Shown piece by piece: positions 39,076 to 51,400 of a DNA stretch of 64,000 bases. Every line of letters starts with the position of its first letter. Position 1 is the stretch's first letter. The position numbers and the translations under genes were made by a program. The DNA comes from Lyophyllum atratum (Eukaryota; Basidiomycota; Agaricomycetes; Agaricales; Lyophyllaceae): assembly GCA_014905825.1 (NCBI GenBank), contig JACGCN010000017.1:124001-188000 (forward strand), written 5' to 3'. The notes under the pieces are model-generated. The model was given only the letters and a program-made list of their open reading frames with translations. It did not search any database and was not told the origin of the DNA.

Positions 39076-39519
39076 CTACACATGGGAGTTCAGAAGCTTT
39101 AATTCTTCTTTTTCCGAATTTGCTTTTTTCCCGCCGGTTTGCTCAGTTCCATCCTGTCCTCCAGCGTTCGAATCTTCATCGTTCGAAGTCTGGGATCTTC
39201 CTCGCTTCGAGAGAGACATGATCTCATCAAGGAAGTCGTCCAGGGACTGGTCATTGATTTGGCCGGGAGTGACGTCTGCATTTCGGTTTGCGAGTCTGTC
39301 GGCTGCACGCTTTCCCCGGCGGCGTGATTCTTTGGCGAGTTGGTCAACGAGTTGGTCGACCGACTCGATGGTGGGACTAGGGGTGTCGGGAGTGGGTTCG
39401 AGAGGGAAGTCATCGTCGATGCCCGCCGCTGCCAACGCGAGAGCGCGTTCGCGATAGAGACGTTCACGCGACCAAGGTACCATCACGGGCTGCTTGGACC
39501 GAGAAGGAATGCTGCTCAT
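39076..39519 (-). CDS. Small acidic/basic protein, function unknown
   Basis: Not recognised. A single exon of 147 codons starting MSSIPSRSKQPVMVPWSRER. It has a helical Arg/Ala-rich segment (YRERALALAAAGIDDD), a Pro/Thr segment, TIESVDQLVDQLAKESRRRG (amphipathic, possible coiled coil) and DDFLDEIMSLSKRG, then a Gly/Asp/Asn-rich polar tail with GGKKANSEKEELKLL. No signal peptide or membrane span. Composition and a long uninterrupted frame suggest a real gene, but nothing in the flanks indicates its job. A CACGTG lies at 39707-39712, about 190 bases upstream. Confidence 0.45.
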   Translation of the reverse strand: MSSIPSRSKQPVMVPWSRERLYRERALALAAAGIDDDFPLEPTPDTPSPTIESVDQLVDQLAKESRRRGKRAADRLANRNADVTPGQINDQSLDDFLDEIMSLSKRGRSQTSNDEDSNAGGQDGTEQTGGKKANSEKEELKLLNSHV

Positions 39520-42094
39520 TTTTGCGAGGAAAATTCAAGGCTCTGGAGACTGTTAGAGTGAGAAGAAGTTCTCCTCGTGAAATGCATAACATGGAACTTT
39601 ACCTAGAAGAGGGAGGAAGTTAAGAAGAGATCCCTGAGGATGTCTCAAACTACGTTCACCCTCTTTTAAGTAAGTTGAAGTCTCAGATAGCACTTCCAGA
39701 CCGGCCCACGTGTGATATCGCAAAGCCTGAAAACGCGCGTCGCGTTCGCATGTGAATGTTCTGCTATACCAGAGCACGGGACACAGAAATTACCAGAGAA
39801 CGTTCAACTCATAAGTATGAAGATTCGATGTTAGGACACCTCGAGCTCAAGCTTCAGAGTGCGCGGAAACGACGCTTGAAAACCCTGCCTCACATGTTCG
39901 CGTTCTGTGGCGCGACTCGGACTCGGACTTATCCGAAAGTGGTGTGTGGCGCCAAACCTGCTCCAGTTCAACCAACATGGCCCCTGATTCCACTCCTCCA
40001 AATGTCGGAAGCAGAGGCGTATCTGGCATCTTGCGCTCCTCATATGCTCTCGAAACGGTAAATGAGATACATGCCACTTTTTAGCGCCGTCTGACAAAGG
40101 TCGGAATCTGGTTGGAAGCCGAGCGGCTGTAAGCGCCTCCTATGGCACCTACCTGCAGTGGTCCGTCAAGATCAGCTGATTCCTTTGGCTGCGTTTCATG
40201 TCGGCGCCGCCGCCCGTGTTTTGAAGGAATCAGAGTTGAGTAGATGATGAAACGTTTGTAGGTAATAACTGTATACGCACAACTACCATACCCACTCAAC
40301 CGTCCACAGTGCACACATACTCATTAGGGGCGGTGGATACACACTCAACACGACAAAGCAAGAATAGTAGGAAATGGAAACCACGGAATGTCCCTCTGCT
40401 AGTCCTTGTTGAGAATCGTTCGAAGTTAGATTGTGACATTAGCAGGTCGCGCGGCATATGGATAGGATACCGAAGCGGTGAATCCTTTTCCATCAACCCG
40501 GCAACTTGCCTAAGTCCTTCAAGAAGCAGGTTCTCGGCGACTAAACCACTGCGACCCCCGACCTCCCTGGCCATGGCGCTCCGGCCACTCCACCTGCCAC
40601 AGCGCTGAAAAAAACGACTTCTTCGCTCCGCGACCTCGGACTCTGTCGAATCCGGTGCGGCGGACATGGACGCGCTTTGGCCGTCATCATGTAAGAGGAC
40701 AATGCGCCAGGTAGCCCTGCACCTCGCCGCACTTGCCGAGGAGGCACAAGCCCTGTACCTGATCCTATCGCCCCTCGATCGAAGGAGCGCCCCCCTGGCG
40801 GCCTCGCCCGCATTACCATGAACATCGCAACATTGGGGGACATCATGATGAGTTTCCGGGCTGACGTGACCGGTGTTGCGTCCGCCCAAGTCAACGATAT
40901 GTGGCGCTTAACAGGTAACGTCTCAAGTGCTCGGGCGTCTATGGAATACTAGTGCCTCAGCATCGCATCCCTCACTCTTGGGTCTTGTCCACCGACATCG
41001 CCGTACAGGGCGAGGAGACACAAGCGGTTGGAGAAGAGTTGGCTACCGGGTAGAGAGACACCGCACGCCTCGAGGCCAAGCCGACTGGGCTGCGCTTCCC
41101 GGTCGTCAAGCCCACCCCCAGACGTCTTCCCTCGTGTAGCCCCTTCCCCCTCTTAATCGGGCGCGGCTCAAGCCCGCTCCAGCGGTCCATTTTGACACGG
41201 CGATGCAAGTACCCACTACTGGGCTACAAAGTATCAAGCGGGCTGGTTGGCCGCTGCAAGGTCCTCCCGCGGAGCGTCTCTAAATCGACGAGGATCTCAA
41301 GCCAGCCTTCCATAAGCACTCCTGTGCTGTCTCGCTCGACACGATAGGTTGGTGATACTTCGGCGGTCGCACAACGCCCCAGGGACTGCATCGGTCGGTC
41401 CTACGTGCTGTATATCCACGGCATTTTTGGGTACCACCTGGCGCTACTTGACTAAATTCCTCGACGATGGCCACCCTCGCCCCTATGCGCGGGATTCGAT
41501 TTCCGCCACCCCCTTGCTCGGCATTCCTTCACGCGGCTAGACATCGCAAACCCTGGGGGGCGAATGAATCGAGTCAGCTTCTACGCGTTGCATATTTGAT
41601 CATACATTGGACTGTGGCTGGTGTTCTCTCTGTTCTATCAAATCATTTCTCTGTGGACTGAAGTTACGTCGGTGCAAATCTAGACAAGCGAGTAAAACAG
41701 CAGGTCAACATGCCGCGAGTGTAGTGAAATTTGAACGCGTGCGGATCATGCTGCAAAAATACCACTGAGCGCCTACCAGCAGAACCGTTTAGAATTCTAA
41801 AATAGAAATAACAATGCTGCGTTTTCCATTTCCTACATTCATCAATTGAATACAACAAACAGATATGAAGTCGGACTATGGCGAGCGGGGTAGGCTCAAA
41901 ACCAATATGTAACACGAGGGAGGAAGATGCTGGGTGACTCGGATAGGCTGATGATGGGAAAAGGCGATAACTATAACCACATACACAGGTAGCACCGGAT
42001 AAAGAATACAAAAAGCCTGAACAAAAACGGCGATATCGTTAGATCAAGATGCAATGACGGGTACGAGGGCGCTCACCCATGAACAAGAGACCCT
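39520..42094. other. Gene-poor segment, 2.6 kb
   Basis: The longest stretch without a supported gene. The part at 40600-41540 is richer in G+C than ordinary spacers here and holds overlapping open frames on both strands of 60-200 codons, but none carries a recognisable domain, and stops interrupt all of them. It may be decayed mobile or gene sequence. No terminal repeats, target duplications or polymerase motifs were seen. Confidence 0.4.
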
Positions 42095-42905
42095 CTAACT
42101 GCCCTTAGGCGCCTCCTTGCATGAAATGGCCTAGAAAGTGAAAATAAGCGAATGGAAAGGAGGTTGGATGTAAAGTAGCGTACCTGCTCCTCGTTCATAG
42201 CGCTGATGATGGTGACAAGGAGATCCTTGCCCTCCTCGAATCCAGTCTGGATTTCCTTGCCAAGGTCGCCCTCAGGCACCTTGACATCATCCTTGGAGAC
42301 ACCGTCGGCGTTCATGAGATTGAGGAAACCGTCATCGATGTTGACCTTACAGCTGCGTCAGATTGAGATCCAGGCTGATCAGGTTGCACTCACGAGCTGG
42401 TATTCGTTACGCCTGACATTGGGGACATCCATGTTGTGGGTAGAAGGAGAGATATCTTCCTGTAAAGTCGTGAGAAGGGCTGTATCGCGGCCTGATTGCA
42501 ATGAAACTCACCATTTTTTTGCCAGTGAAAATCTGATCAGGGCATGATCAGCGTCCAGATCGCCATAATCGCGAGTAAATGGAGATAACTCACGTCGATG
42601 GCAACAAGATGGACCTTGGCGTGACCGTGCTTGCCGGTCTTGGAGGTAGACATGTCGACGATTTTGCAAGGGCGGCCTAGACCACGCGTGTGAGCTCTAA
42701 AAAAGGCTCAGCCTCACAGAACACTCACCCTTGATGACTACGTGACCGTTTTTGCGGAGTGCAGAGCACTGCATGGGGAAGGTCAAAGACGCTCCTGCGG
42801 ACGCCTGGACATGGTGAGCGATGAGAAATAGGATCGATAAAATAGATAACAAGCGGCAGGACTTACAGACTCGATGGCCTGGTTGTGCTGCTCATCGTCG
42901 GACAT
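42095..42905 (-). CDS. eIF5A: Translation factor eIF5A
   Basis: Ribosome-binding factor that relieves stalling at proline stretches and helps termination. About 160 residues, seven exons. It has [40 protein letters not shown] (the Lys in TGKHGHAK is converted to hypusine), [38 protein letters not shown] and the C-terminal OB fold [40 protein letters not shown]. Start at 42905 (MSDDEQHNQ) agrees with family N-termini. Head-to-head with the LIM gene (219 bases). Confidence 0.96.
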
Positions 42906-43124
42906 TTTTGCGGTGAATGTGGGTGGGGTAGGATGGAAAAGAGTGAAGATCTAAGACAAGCTGGATATCGTAGTCCAGATGGTAGACGAGAGCTATAAAG
43001 ATTCCAAAATTTTCGGCCCTCATCTGTTCAAACTCCGATAGATTAGATAAGCACTGTCGCATCCGTTGCTGGGGCAAGCGCCAAGGCGGTCACACTCTTC
43101 GGATTAACCTCGAGTGCAACAGCT

Positions 43125-44584
43125 ATGCATCCCTTTTCAGGAACACAGATATGCCCCAGGTGCTCCAAGACCGTCTATGCCGCCGAGCAGGCAAGTCCTG
43201 GCATATCTTCTGGGCCAGTGTGCTAACGATAGATGACCTCATCAGGTAATGGGTCCAGGGAGGAAGGTATGTGATCCGAGTTATCTCTCTGACTCGCCAA
43301 ACTCACGCTCTTTCCAAGCTATACCATAAGGTACGCAAGATGATTCTGCGGAAATTCTGGTAGACTCACCCGCCGTTGCTAGCCATGTCTGGCATGTACT
43401 ATTTGCAACAAGAGACTGGATTCGTACACCCTACTGGAGCATGATCAGAAGGTTAGCATGTTAAACGTTTCGATCATTAATACTTCTAATCTCAGAAATT
43501 CAGCCTTACTGGTATTCACCCTTCCAAAATTACCAGACCAAAACTAAGCCTTACGAGTAGTAAATCATGTCATGTGAAGAACTTTGGGACCCGCGACCTA
43601 AGACAGGCAAATCTCCCTCACCGCGATGTGACTCCTCCATCCGACAGCCTGCAGTCTAGTCCACCCCGCCGCAATATACTATCTACTCCACCGCGCGTCG
43701 CGTCACCTCTGCGCGACTTCGACGATGGCAAGGGCGATCCATGGCTACGTCCAAACACGACAACTATCACGAGCCCCATCTCTTCATCCTTCCCTCGCGT
43801 GAACACTTACATTGACGCCAGTAAGGGACTAGCGCCGGAAGACCAATCCGACAGTGACGCGGAAGAGGAAAGGGACACGGTTGATCAGTGGACCTCCTCG
43901 CCGACGCGTTTTCCCGCGTCTCAGACCCCAGGGGGAACCCCCACATCGACGTGGACACCATCAAATACGGGGAGGCCAGGATTCGGTGGTATACCGCGCA
44001 CGGTGCCTTTAACGCCTACCCGTAGCGGCACATATGGGGCCAGCCCCGCGCGTCCTGGTCATCTCACCAGTAACAGCCTAGGCGGCACACCTTCACAAGG
44101 TGGGCAGGCTACTGACGGTCGGCCCATTATGCAAACAGCTACTGGGACGAGATATGGCGTTGCGCTAGGAGGAACGATGCCTATCCAATTCATAGGCAGC
44201 GCGGGATCTCCAAGAAAATGGGGTGCAACAAGCACGACTCCAAGCTGTCCACGCTGTGGGAAGAGTGTGTACTTTGCGGAGCAGGTATATACGTTCTATC
44301 AGTTATTCTTCTTACCTGGGTGACTATAATCTGGGTTCCACAGGTGAAAGCAGTGGGCAAAACCTATCACAAGGGTTGCCTGAGGTGTACAGAGTGTAAT
44401 ACCCTTTTGGACTCTAGTCGGCTGCGCGATCATGACGGTGAACCGCTCTGTATGAGATGTTACGGCAAGGTGAGCTGGGGTTTGGTTTGATTCCCGCTGT
44501 GGTGTCTAGTGCTGATTGGAGTACCACTAGCTTCATGGTCCACAAGGAGGCGGATACGCGCTTTTGGGCAAGGCCGGAGGTTGA
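43125..44584 (+). CDS. Two-LIM-domain protein (CRP-like)
   Basis: Zinc-binding protein of the cysteine-rich protein type, probably linked to the actin cytoskeleton or transcription. First LIM: ICPRCSKTVYAAEQ, VMGPGRK, LYHKPCLACTICNKRLDSYT, LLEHDQKPYCKSCHVKNFG (Cys/His zinc ligands). A Ser/Thr/Pro-rich linker of about 200 residues comes next. Second LIM: SCPRCGKSVYFAEQ, VKAVGKTYHKGCLRCTECN, TLLDSSRLRDHDGEPLCMRC, YGKLHGPQGGGYALLGKAGG-stop. The gene uses a GC-AG intron (43191-43245) and an 8-base microexon (43504-43511) that restores PYCKSCH. The last coding exon after 44536 is short. About 350 residues. Convergent with PIH1, 162 bases apart. Confidence 0.88.
43191..43245 (+). other. GC-AG intron in the LIM gene
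   Basis: GAGCAG|GCAAGT...CATCAG|GTAATG; 55 bases. It restores the LIM join AEQ-VMGPGRK. A textbook GC donor (AG|GCAAGT). Confidence 0.7.
43504..43511 (+). other. 8-base microexon of the LIM gene
   Basis: Lies between introns 43452-43503 (52 bases) and 43512-43560 (49 bases). CCTTACTG joined to TAAATCATGT gives PYCKSC, which completes the zinc ligands of the first LIM domain. Confidence 0.7.
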
Positions 44585-44746
44585 TTCTTGTACTGAACAG
44601 GCGCCTTGTGGTGTGCGTACACCACCCAACTTTATCATTATCAGTTTAAATGCTTTTATTTTCTTCCATGTTTTGTTTAACGAGGTCTCGATCATTATCA
44701 TACTAAACAAATAGTTTTGTGAATCTATACCAAGCACTTGATCATG

Positions 44747-46188
44747 TCAAGCAGATATCACTAAAAGGCCTTCAGAGACGCGCCATTCAGAAGTCGCGCC
44801 GTCTACGTTCAAGTCACGTTGCCGTTTTAGGGTGAGGGTGTTGTTCGGCTCGGATGCGGTTTGTTCATGGAGGCTCGCGGACGCCTTCGATGCTGCTGTG
44901 GCCACTATTTCGGCATCTGACAGACCAAGATTGACGTCAAGCACTGGGCAGTCGGGGATATGGAGGACGAATCGGCGGGCTTCGATGTCAAGAGTCGCTT
45001 GTTCTATCAGAGCGCGGGGCTGGATGGAGCAAGATGAGTGTTACGTTCAGAAGGCTAGGGGGTGCTGAAGACGGTGAAGTAGAGTGACGTACAAGGGTAG
45101 GTACTGAAATCTTTATCTGTATTTCCGAATCTTCTTTGGACCACGACCATGTGGGACGTAGTTGTTGACTCTTGTTGGCGCTGAGGATGGGCGATGTCGT
45201 CGTTGGGGAGGAGGCGGCCTTCAAGATCCCCTTAGGCTTAAAATCAGATGAAGTAGCCGGTGTCACTTCCTGTATGAGAGATTTCTTTGGAGTTGGCGAT
45301 CCCACTGTCGCTTTTGAGTCCGAAGTCTCGGCTATTAGAAACGAGGGGATGAAGACGGTACGGGGTGACAGCTTTCCCTTCGACGCGATGTTAGGTGTCC
45401 CGATTTGGCGCGACAGGGTTAGAGAAGTCTGTGCTTCAATGCGTTGGAGAGCTAATTCTGTGCTCGGGTTCATTCAATGCCGGTCGTATATGTAAAACGA
45501 CAGCGAGAATTGTGGACTGACCTACAATGAAAAGCTTGAATTCAGGATCGGTGAGAGTTCTCGATTTGACTGACGTGTTGTAAATGCAATCAAAAACGAG
45601 CGAAGGCTTCCCAGCTGGTGTGATGTGATGGGTGTATCAATATCTCGTGGACGGGACACAGAATCAGAAAAGAGAGATACAGATCAAGGAGCCACCACAG
45701 GTGTTCACACAAGAGATGGACACCATTCGCCATTACAGTCGCAGTGATCGGAATGGACCGACAGAGAACAAGACATGGATGCACGTGTGGGAACAACGTT
45801 CGAGGCCCCAGTGGATGCAGCAAACGGCTCGTTTATCGGGGGGTCGGGAAACAAGAAACATACCTTTGTCCTTATCTTGCCTGCCGTCTGATACTACGAC
45901 AGGGACATACCAGCCATCTGGGTTGCGCTCATCAACATCTTCGCCCTGCATGGCGCGCTGGATCACCTCCTCGCTTCCTGGGGGCGGTGGGGGGACATTG
46001 GGATCCCAGGCTATATTTACGAAAACTTTGAAGCCGGCGGGGATGGGGACTGCGCTTTGCACGGGTTCAAGGACATTCTTGGGCTGTGGCTGGCTGCCTT
46101 TGCTCAGAGTGAATACTGTAGGCTGTAATGTAGATGTTTTGACACAGAAACCGGCGACTGGCTTGAGTGAAATCGGGGTCTTGGACAT
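44747..46188 (-). CDS. PIH1: PIH1-domain protein (R2TP Hsp90 co-chaperone)
   Basis: Component of the R2TP complex (Rvb1-Rvb2-Tah1-Pih1) that helps Hsp90 assemble snoRNPs, RNA polymerase II and PIKK kinases. The N-terminal PIH domain has LKPVAGFCVKTSTLQPTVFT, KVFVNIAWDPNVPPPPPGSE, ERNPDGWYVPVVVSDGRQDK and LVFDCIYNTSV. A Ser/Pro-rich linker (SPTPKKSLIQEVTPATSSDF) follows. The C-terminal CS-like domain has SEIQIKISVPTLTRALIEQA, RRFVLHIPDCPVLDVNLGLS and VDGATSEWRVSEGLLVI. About 390 residues. Start at 46188 (MSKTPISL) is favoured over an upstream in-frame ATG because of the compact N-terminus. The N-terminal HNPP-type features and CS tail make the family call good. Confidence 0.85.
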
Positions 46189-46519
46189 TGTGTGTAGTAC
46201 TTGGTACAACGGGCAGTGAGCACCTCCGACTCGGCAGAATTTGTCGATGTCACGTGACCCCACTTGACTCGATCGATCGTGTACCGATTTGGATGGAGGT
46301 CCACGATTTTACAAAAGTTGCTACTGGTTCCTCCATCTTCTCACCTCCGTTCATCTCGCCAGCGGTTACCAGCCAACTCCATACCCCTAGTGGACTCCAG
46401 CTCGGCGATACGTCAATATCGAGGTACAGCTGGCTCGTAGACCGATTTGTTCCATACGGCCCTGATCATTTACCAGACTGACTCGATACATCTTGCAAAC
46501 GTGATAGAATTTTTTAAAA
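46189..46519. other. Divergent promoter region, PIH1 and DAHP synthase
   Basis: 331 bases between two start codons. Holds the palindromic E-box at 46249-46258. No open frame with motifs. Confidence 0.5.
46249..46258. promoter_or_regulatory. Palindromic GTCACGTGAC box between PIH1 and DAHP synthase
   Basis: A perfect ten-base palindrome around CACGTG in the 331-base divergent gap, 61 bases upstream of the PIH1 ATG. The symmetric extended form is typical of bHLH dimer sites. Confidence 0.45.
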
Positions 46520-48231
<1,712 letters not shown>

Positions 48232-48479
48232 GATCTGCGGCGTAGTGAATCTAAACCATTGTATGCTATGTTATGTATTGAGATCTATATTATGGTTATT
48301 TACAAGTGTATCAGTATTCTGACGGATGACCACCAACAAGCCATTCATTGTGATGGACCGCATGTCCGACGTCTACGCATTTTGACAAGATGATCTGAAA
48401 TTGATTCTAGAGTTACAAATTCAACATGTGTGACAAAGTAGATGAACGGGAGAGGGGAGACAACACGAAAGCAACTTTA

Positions 48480-51400
48480 TCAACTGACGATTTTCCAGGC
48501 ATCTATAATCTCGTCCAATGACCTGACCGACCAGCCCGACCCCAGTGCAGTCGTCATTTTGGTTCCTGCCCCATGCAGAACCTCTTTGATACCTAGGTCC
48601 AACGACACGGCATCGATTGTGCCTTCTGGTGGTGGCAGTCCCAGACACTGCGCATGCGCATCCCGCGCCAGTCCACGTAGAATGACGAGCAGGGTAGATA
48701 CCGGTACGCCGTTTCGGAGCAGATACCAAGCAAGGCTTGTTTGAATATCGGCCTCAGGTTCGGTAATTGCTTCGCCCCGGGCATATTGCCCCAGGGCTGT
48801 GGCAAACTTAGGTGCACTCCGGATTGTATCGAGCTGCTGGTCCAGCGCATGAAGAACCCCCGCAACCGTACTATCGCGAATAAGAGGAGGGCGAGGGTTA
48901 TTTTCGGTGCGACCGCTAAATCGTCGGTCATAGATCTTGCTGTAAAAGTCGGCAGCAAACCGCAGATCCTGTAAGCGTAGATGAAAGTACCGCGATCTCG
49001 GTGACATCGTTCGGTACCGGAATAATGTAAGATGGGTTTGAAGGGTTTGGGGCTTGTCTTGCAGTATACTATCAAGTAACGCTGCATGGCAATATCCTTG
49101 AAACAGGCGCTCTTCTTCATCTTCACTGTGGCGAGAGAAGTGGTCGGCAAAAGCGAGGAATAGGATGTCATTTGAAAAGGACGTGATGAACTCGGAAAGG
49201 TCACCAGCAGGGTGTATTTTGGCGTCCGTCGACTGGGGGAAGTCAAGGGTTGCAGCGTCTCCTGCAGACGATCCTGAACGGACGAAAAGGCTGCGACTAC
49301 CCCTAGGGTCTTCTGTGTAACTCAAGAAAGCCGTTCGACGTTTTACGAATAGTGTTTGACTACGAAGGAGACTTTGCCGATGCCGTGGAAGATTTTCTGT
49401 GTCCAAGTAAAATGGCCAGTAGCGAGGAGTATCAACTCGTATTGACAGAAGCTTGTCCAAGTCAGGTATCAGTGTTGGAGAAATGAGTTGAGTGGTTCCA
49501 ATTTCATTCCCTTCTTTCATCGTAATCTTCACCGGAAGATACACCACTTCGGTGCTATCGACGTCACGGGCAATAAGACATCTGGGCTCAACCGCCAACA
49601 CCCAGAGGTGGCGAAGGGCTTGTAGGTAGCTTTTATTGTCTGCCGACATATGGTGGAACCGGGGGAAGAATGCGGTCACCATGCATGCGATTGCAGCATC
49701 CGACGTTCCCAAAGTGAAGCGGCCGCCACCCAGGAAAAGGAGGCCGATCGAGATATGCGTCGCCACGTGTATACCGTACTTGAACTGTTGGTGGTACATG
49801 GCTTGCTGGTACATGCCATATGCGTACCGTAAACGGCGGAAGCACGTTATCTCTCCGGTCCCGGCCATGACCATGCTCAACGAGATGGAAATCAAGTTCA
49901 AGCCGTCACGGTACGCGGAGCGCTTGATTTTGTGATCAAAAGCCGGGCCTATTATTGGAGTTAGGACAAGGGTCTCCGAGTCAACAGGGCTGACATACCG
50001 GTGGAATAAACTAATCGCGTAAACATATCGAAGTACCTGATAATCATCATGTAAGCTGCTTGACGTGCCGTGCCCGCGTATTTCAAGCCCACGACGAAAC
50101 AACTTCCGGCCAAGATATTATAATAGGCTAGCTCCATTGCGTCATCAATGACTTTGCCTTTCGCATGGGCGTCAATCGCCTCGCGAATGGCTGCGGGCAA
50201 CTGCGTCATAAGCCAGTCGCCTGTAGGTACAATGGCGTCCCACATGATCAGTGACCGTGCAATGGTACGAATCAGCAGGAAACTGGGTTGAATGCGATTC
50301 AGAGCGAGCACTGTATCTGGGATCGTCAACATATCTGCTATGTCCTGTCGTTCCGTTCTCAAGTACATGAGACCAAGGGCAATTGTCGCGGCGGGTGAGG
50401 TGAGATTGATGTCAAATGGAGGATGTATGCTCTTCCGTGTCGTGATGCCTGCATCGCCATGGATTAGGACGCTCAAACGCGATATTAGGGCCATGTCCGC
50501 CGGAATAGCAGAGCCCTTCCCAAGCATGATCATCCCAAATGCTAGAGCAGCAGAGTAGGTGTACGCTTCTCGATGCTCGTTGCTCAAATCTGGCTGGACA
50601 AGGTCTTTCCTACAAATTTGGTTGAGACATACTTCGGCCATGCGTCGATTCTTCGTTCCTAGATACAGTAAGCCGACGCCAGTCAAACCCGCGGCCTGGG
50701 TCATGAGCGAAACATTGAGGTCGACATTAGGAGTAGGGAGCAGTGCAGGAGTGTGGACGGCCAGCAACTTTGTTACGTGCTGGTTTCCGCTTCCAATATT
50801 CGCCGCGGAAAGACCCAAAAGGACACCGATTGATGTCAAATCATGTTTTGGGGTCAGGTATCCAAATGTGTGCCACGTTAACATTTCTTTCAGGTGTCCC
50901 GTCAGGCCCAAACCGAAGAGGAACCCAGCATGTTCTGGAGTCAGATCGGATGGCTTGTTGAACGCGATCCACGAGCTCTCGACTGCCCCAGAGAACGGCG
51001 ATATTCGCAGACCTGCGGCCACACCATTGTGGAAATCACCCCAGTTGATAGATTCTAGGGGGATCTTGCCAGGCTCGGGAGTGACGGTGATGTTGAACGG
51101 TTGGACCCGTACGCTGTACTCAATCTTGGGTATAGTGTACGCTTCGCGAGTAACAGTCGGAACGGAGCCAAAGGTGAACATCGCACGACCAAACGGTAGT
51201 GCCAATGTGCGCTCTGCCATTCGAATGACTTGATTCTGGTGTTCCTTGGTTTGGTCATGTTCACTGAAAACTCGTCAGGACTCAAACCAACACGTCGGGA
51301 TGAAATACTCGACTTTAACTCCGGGCGTTCTACACCTTTGATGGAAGGAATTTTTGAGGAGCATAACATACGGGCAACTTCCTCCAACCTACGATCCTGG

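Noticed and set aside
40296..40889. 197-codon minus-strand open frame
   Set aside because: Overlaps other long frames on the opposite strand in a GC-rich tract; Arg/Ala/Ser-rich composition typical of chance frames.
41490..41530. GGATTCGATTTCC resembling a tRNA B box
   Set aside because: No A box, acceptor stem or cloverleaf could be formed around it.
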